Source: an uncultured Clostridia bacterium
Lineage (GTDB): Bacteria > Bacillota > Clostridia > Lachnospirales > Lachnospiraceae
Assembly: GCA_946611595.1 (NCBI GenBank)
Contig: CAMODY010000063.1
Location: 1-9,568, forward strand
DNA: 9,568 nt
Direction: 5' to 3'
This document shows positions 6,835 through 9,568 of the stretch, one piece after another; positions within the stretch are counted from its first letter, which is position 1; every line of letters starts with the position of its first letter. The notes beneath the pieces are model-generated. The model searched no databases, was not told where the DNA came from, and saw nothing but the letters and a program-made list of their open reading frames with translations. The translations under genes and the position numbers were made by a program.

Positions 6835-7635
6835 ATGACAAACTATTTTGATCTGACAGGAAAAACCGCAATGATCATGGGCGGAGCAGGCGGACTTGGA
6901 AAACTGATTGCAAAAGCATTTGCAGAAGCAGGCGCAAGCGTAGCAATTGCTTCCCGTACAGAAGAGAAGCTGAAAGCAGCCTGCGAAGAACTGAAAGAGC
7001 AGACCGGAAAAGAATTCAAATACTATGTATGTGACGCTACCAAAGAAGATCAGGTTGAAGCATGTGCAGCAGCATTTGTAAAAGATTTCGGCAAAGTTGA
7101 CATTCTTGTTAACTCTCAGGGTATCAACAAAAAACACCCGATCACAGAGTTCCCGGTTGACGAGTTCGAGATGACATTAAATGCAAACGTTACATCTATC
7201 ATGATGACCTGCAAACATTTTGGAAAATACATGATGGAGAACAAATACGGAAAGATCATCAACGTTACTTCCGTTCGCGGCAAGATCGCAACAAAGGGAC
7301 CTGGAAACGCAGCTTACTGCGCAAGCAAAGGTGCGCTTGACATGCTGACAAAACAGCTCGCATCTGAATTCGGTCCATATGGCATCACGGTTAACGGCTT
7401 CGGACCGAACATCATGAAGACACCGATGATGAACAAGATCTTTGAAATGCGTGCAAACGAAGCAGGTGTTACGGTTGAGAAATATCTTGAGATGCAGGCT
7501 GCAAACCTTCCGCTTAGAAGAATGTCTGATCCGGAAGACTGCGTCGGAACAGCACTGTTCCTTGCAGCACCGGCATCCGATTTCCTGACAGGAAACATCC
7601 TTTATCCGGATGGCGGTCTGACAGCTATCGGCTAA
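6835..7635 (+). CDS. SDR oxidoreductase, probable phloroglucinol reductase
   Basis: This 266-residue classical short-chain dehydrogenase/reductase probably reduces phloroglucinol to dihydrophloroglucinol with NADPH, the step that breaks aromaticity. The nucleotide-binding glycine motif is GGAGGLG at 16-22. Arg41 after the second strand (ASRTEE) favours NADPH over NADH. NSQG at 93-96 stands for the usual NNAG. The catalytic residues are Asn118, Ser146, Tyr161 and Lys165 (YCASK). Its end, YPDGGLTAIG, is typical of the family. AAGGAG at 6819-6824 supports the start. Phloroglucinol reductase of clostridia is known to be an SDR, and the gene sits in an operon with transhydroxylase and near a cyclase-type ring-opening enzyme, which is why I prefer this call over 3-oxoacyl reductase or gluconate dehydrogenase. 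The family is certain; the substrate is inferred from context. Its 3' end overlaps the opposing regulator gene by 11 nt. Confidence 0.78.
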   Translation: MTNYFDLTGKTAMIMGGAGGLGKLIAKAFAEAGASVAIASRTEEKLKAACEELKEQTGKEFKYYVCDATKEDQVEACAAAFVKDFGKVDILVNSQGINKKHPITEFPVDEFEMTLNANVTSIMMTCKHFGKYMMENKYGKIINVTSVRGKIATKGPGNAAYCASKGALDMLTKQLASEFGPYGITVNGFGPNIMKTPMMNKIFEMRANEAGVTVEKYLEMQAANLPLRRMSDPEDCVGTALFLAAPASDFLTGNILYPDGGLTAIG

Positions 7636-8434
7636 TTGGAAGCCAGACTTCAAAGAAGCCGGTAAGTGTTCCGTCGTCTAAGACGCTGCATACGAGATTG
7701 CCTCTTGCATCTCCGGCAACGGTATATCCGTTCCGGGCTGCATAGTCATAAAGGTAATTGATATGCTTCGGAGAGAAGGCGTCCTTACCGGAACTTTTGA
7801 ACACGCTGTGGATGCAATCTACAGACGGCTGATGTTTGACAGGAGACTGGATCGGAACAGAAAACTCGTCCACGTAATCCATTTCCAGGGAAAAGCCCCA
7901 GGAATAATGGTGGGCGTGCTGATCTTCCGGCTCTGTCGGCATCTCAAAATAGCGCTGAAGAAATGGCATATAGGAAAGCCACTGTTTGGAAAGTTTCTGC
8001 ATTTCGTCGCTGTTATCGTAATCCGTGTCATAGCGGTTTAAATAGCAGACGACTTCCGGGCAAGGCTCAATGTTGATCTTTCCCATGGTTTCTTTGACAC
8101 GTTTGACCTGTTCTAGATGCTGGTTGATGCGGCGAAGAAGGAGTTCCTGATGATGGATCAGATCCTCTAACTCGTCTTTCTTCTCACCAAGCATGTCGAG
8201 CAGATCCCCGTAATAACAGTCGGAGACCATATAGGCGATCTGAGGAATGCCGAAACCGAAGTTTTTATACCAGAGGCAGTCAATGAGGAAATTGATATCC
8301 CACGCATCATAGTAACGATAATCGTTCTGCTTATCCTTTGTGGGAGTAACAACACCTTTTTTCTCATAATAGCGTAGCAGATCGGTAGAAATACCGAGGA
8401 TTCGTGCAACATCACCAATTTTATACTGCATCAT
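7625..8434 (-). CDS. MerR-family transcriptional activator with GyrI-like ligand domain
   Basis: This 269-residue regulator has a MerR winged-helix domain at about 4-72 (KIGDVARILGIS, then RYYEKKGVV and YRYYD), a helical dimerisation segment at about 84-118 rich in charged and Leu residues, and a C-terminal domain ending FFEVWLPI, the usual last strand of GyrI-like/BmrR-type effector-binding domains. Such proteins bind hydrophobic or aromatic ligands and activate promoters with 19-bp spacers. One such promoter stands before athL at 1907-1937, so the likely inducer is an aromatic of this pathway (inference). There is no Cys set typical of metal-sensing MerR proteins. Two consecutive ATGs (8434 and 8431) are possible starts; AGGAGG at 8446-8441 lies 6 nt from the first. 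It is convergent with the SDR gene (11-nt overlap) and divergent from the cyclase gene. Confidence 0.88.
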   Translation of the reverse strand: MMQYKIGDVARILGISTDLLRYYEKKGVVTPTKDKQNDYRYYDAWDINFLIDCLWYKNFGFGIPQIAYMVSDCYYGDLLDMLGEKKDELEDLIHHQELLLRRINQHLEQVKRVKETMGKINIEPCPEVVCYLNRYDTDYDNSDEMQKLSKQWLSYMPFLQRYFEMPTEPEDQHAHHYSWGFSLEMDYVDEFSVPIQSPVKHQPSVDCIHSVFKSSGKDAFSPKHINYLYDYAARNGYTVAGDARGNLVCSVLDDGTLTGFFEVWLPISR

Positions 8435-8476
8435 GACCAGCCTCCTTTAGCGCCGGATTTGTAAAACTTCCTGTTC

Positions 8477-8505
8477 ATTATACTTTATCAGGATGGGATT
8501 GTAAA
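8477..8505 (-). promoter_or_regulatory. Sigma-70-type promoter for the MerR-family gene
   Basis: On the minus strand, TTTACA (8505-8500) and a perfect TATAAT (8482-8477) are separated by 17 bp, a near-consensus housekeeping promoter. Transcription would start near 8470, about 36 nt before the regulator ATG. The spacer is ordinary, not 19 bp, so the regulator gene is not itself an obvious MerR-type target. On the plus strand, no equally good promoter is seen for the cyclase gene in the same 125-bp gap. A TATACT at 8479-8484 lacks a clear -35 element, and the TTGACA at 8522-8527 lies too close to the ribosome binding site for a -10. Confidence 0.7.
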
Positions 8506-8559
8506 AAAATAAAGTGGTTTATTGACAAGTTGTTAGTTTAAGAAAGTGAGGAAGTAATT

Positions 8560-9492
8560 ATGGCATACATGCCCCTTGACAAGAGCAAACTTTATCTTGA
8601 AACCGAAAAAATGACAAAGATCTGGGATCTTTCCCAGCCTTGGGGATGGGACACCCCGCTGTGGCCGTTCCCGGGAGCAAGAGCTGACCTGCAGTTCCCG
8701 CGTGGACAGTATCTTGAGCGCTTCCACAAACGTACCTGTACATATACCGGTACACTTCATGCAGCAACTCACTGCGATGCTCCGAACCACACTCTTCATG
8801 AGGAAGAAGTAGACCGCGAGCGTTATGGATATACACTTGCAGAAATGAAACTTGAGCATGCGATCGGCACAGGCGTTATCGTCGATCTGACCTGGATGTA
8901 TGACGAGTTTGAAGAAGCATGGAACAAAGCTCAGGGCGATCCTGCAAAAATGGGCGAGTTCGCTGAGACTCCGGATAAGAAGGGTGCAATCTGGCACATC
9001 ATCACTCCGGAAGATGTTCAGAGAGGTCTGGATAAAGACGGCCTTGAGATCCGTCCGAATGACTTCGTAGTATTGAATACAGGTTTCCATCGTTTCTGGA
9101 GAAAGAACAACGACAAATACTTCAACTATTATCCGGGAAATGGTCCGGAACTGGCTTACTGGCTGCTGTATGAGAAGAAGATCAAAGCAATCGCTGGTAC
9201 TTACGGTGCATCCGATTCTCCTGTATGGCATTGCCCGGTTAAGCAGGAAATGCCTTGGCTTGCAACAAACTACAAACTGGCTACCGGCCGTGACATCGAT
9301 GTAGATTATCCGGACTATGAGCCATGCCACCGTCTGTATGGACAGCACGGCCTTATGGCAATCGAGAATGCAGGCGGAGATATCGATCAGGTAACAGGAA
9401 AACGTATGATCCTTTGCGCATTCCCGTTCCGCTGCGAAGCAGCTGACGGCGGATTCGTACGTCTTGTTGCATGGGAAGAAGGTTCATTCTAA
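8560..9492 (+). CDS. Cyclase-family metal hydrolase, probable dihydrophloroglucinol cyclohydrolase
   Basis: This 310-residue protein belongs to the cyclase family of KynB-type metal-dependent hydrolases (Pfam cyclase). It carries the family's metal-binding signature as HAATHCDAPNH at 67-77, with His67, His71, Asp73 and His77; the usual Gly at the third position is Ala69. A second conserved block, CHRLYGQHGLMAIENAGG, lies near the C-terminus. In clostridial phloroglucinol degradation a cyclase-family enzyme opens dihydrophloroglucinol hydrolytically to 3-hydroxy-5-oxohexanoate, and the neighbouring SDR and dehydrogenase-type genes fit the steps before and after. It is longer than KynB (about 210), with extra segments around 105-150. 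No signal peptide is seen. GAGGAAG at 8548-8554 favours the first ATG over the one at 8569. Its stop overlaps the next start (TAATG), so the two are translationally coupled. A different cyclic amide or lactone hydrolase is the main alternative. Confidence 0.78.
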   Translation: MAYMPLDKSKLYLETEKMTKIWDLSQPWGWDTPLWPFPGARADLQFPRGQYLERFHKRTCTYTGTLHAATHCDAPNHTLHEEEVDRERYGYTLAEMKLEHAIGTGVIVDLTWMYDEFEEAWNKAQGDPAKMGEFAETPDKKGAIWHIITPEDVQRGLDKDGLEIRPNDFVVLNTGFHRFWRKNNDKYFNYYPGNGPELAYWLLYEKKIKAIAGTYGASDSPVWHCPVKQEMPWLATNYKLATGRDIDVDYPDYEPCHRLYGQHGLMAIENAGGDIDQVTGKRMILCAFPFRCEAADGGFVRLVAWEEGSF

Positions 9493-9568
9493 TGAAAACA
9501 TTATCAGACATTAAAAAAATCGCAGTGCTCGGCGCCGGAACCATGGGGCCGGGCATTGCCCAGACATA
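9492..9568 (+). CDS. 3-hydroxyacyl-CoA dehydrogenase-type protein (N-terminal fragment), probable 3-hydroxy-5-oxohexanoate dehydrogenase
   Basis: Only the first 25 codons and two bases are inside the window. After a short leader they read KKIAVLGAGTMGPGIAQT, the Rossmann first strand and dinucleotide motif (GAGTMGPG) of the 3-hydroxyacyl-CoA dehydrogenase N-terminal domain, which prefers NAD. The ATG shares its A with the TAA of the preceding gene, and AAGAAGG at 9476-9482 provides a ribosome binding site. Given the cyclase gene just upstream, the likely reaction is oxidation of 3-hydroxy-5-oxohexanoate to 3,5-dioxohexanoate (triacetate). Plain 3-hydroxybutyryl-CoA dehydrogenase cannot be excluded from such a short piece. 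Confidence 0.72.
   Translation, partial: MKTLSDIKKIAVLGAGTMGPGIAQT

Noticed and set aside
8522..8550. TTGACA as the -35 of a promoter for the cyclase gene
   Set aside because: No -10-like hexamer follows at 16-19 bp; that position is the ribosome binding site region. The true promoter of this gene stays unidentified.
8533..9348. Minus-strand open frame of 271 codons over the cyclase gene
   Set aside because: It is antisense to the recognised cyclase-family gene and shows no domain.
1..9568. CRISPR arrays, insertion sequences, tRNA or rRNA genes
   Set aside because: No regularly spaced repeats, transposase motifs, terminal inverted repeats or RNA-gene-like segments were seen; nearly all of the window is explained by catabolic genes and short control regions.

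Overview
The window looks like part of an anaerobic catabolic locus for trihydroxybenzenes (gallate, pyrogallol, phloroglucinol) in a bacterium, most likely a Clostridia-type Bacillota. The reasons are strong AGGAGG-like ribosome binding sites, balanced base composition by eye, a U-tract terminator, an oxygen-sensitive Mo/Fe-S enzyme set, and the closest known pathway being that of anaerobes such as Pelobacter acidigallici, Eubacterium oxidoreducens and Clostridium scatologenes. The genus cannot be set from the sequence alone.

Region 1 (1-1891) is the end of an operon. It holds the C-terminal 91 residues of a transhydroxylase-like molybdopterin large subunit, an overlapping Fe-S small subunit, and a DUF4213/DUF364 protein, closed by a rho-independent terminator. 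The substrate of this first enzyme is unknown.

Region 2 (1907-7635) is a second plus-strand operon. It starts at a promoter with the MerR hallmark, a 19-bp spacer filled by an inverted repeat. Its leader has a hairpin. The genes are a complete pyrogallol-phloroglucinol transhydroxylase (athL, athS), a thiolase, and an SDR that is very probably phloroglucinol reductase. A strong intercistronic hairpin separates the transhydroxylase genes from the thiolase.

Region 3 (7625-8505, minus strand) is a MerR-family activator with a GyrI-like ligand-binding domain. It has its own sigma-70-type promoter and its 3' end overlaps the SDR gene. It is the obvious candidate regulator of the 19-bp-spacer promoter.

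Region 4 (8560-9568) runs divergently from the regulator. It encodes a cyclase-family metal hydrolase, probably dihydrophloroglucinol cyclohydrolase, then the start of a 3-hydroxyacyl-CoA-dehydrogenase-type protein, probably 3-hydroxy-5-oxohexanoate dehydrogenase, which is cut by the window edge.

Inferred scheme: pyrogallol is isomerised to phloroglucinol (AthLS), reduced to dihydrophloroglucinol (SDR), ring-opened to 3-hydroxy-5-oxohexanoate (cyclase), and oxidised to triacetate (3,5-dioxohexanoate; dehydrogenase). Triacetate is then split by a lyase expected just beyond the window, and acetoacetyl-CoA is thiolysed by the thiolase. The least explained part is the first transhydroxylase-like module with its tailed large subunit and DUF364 partner.
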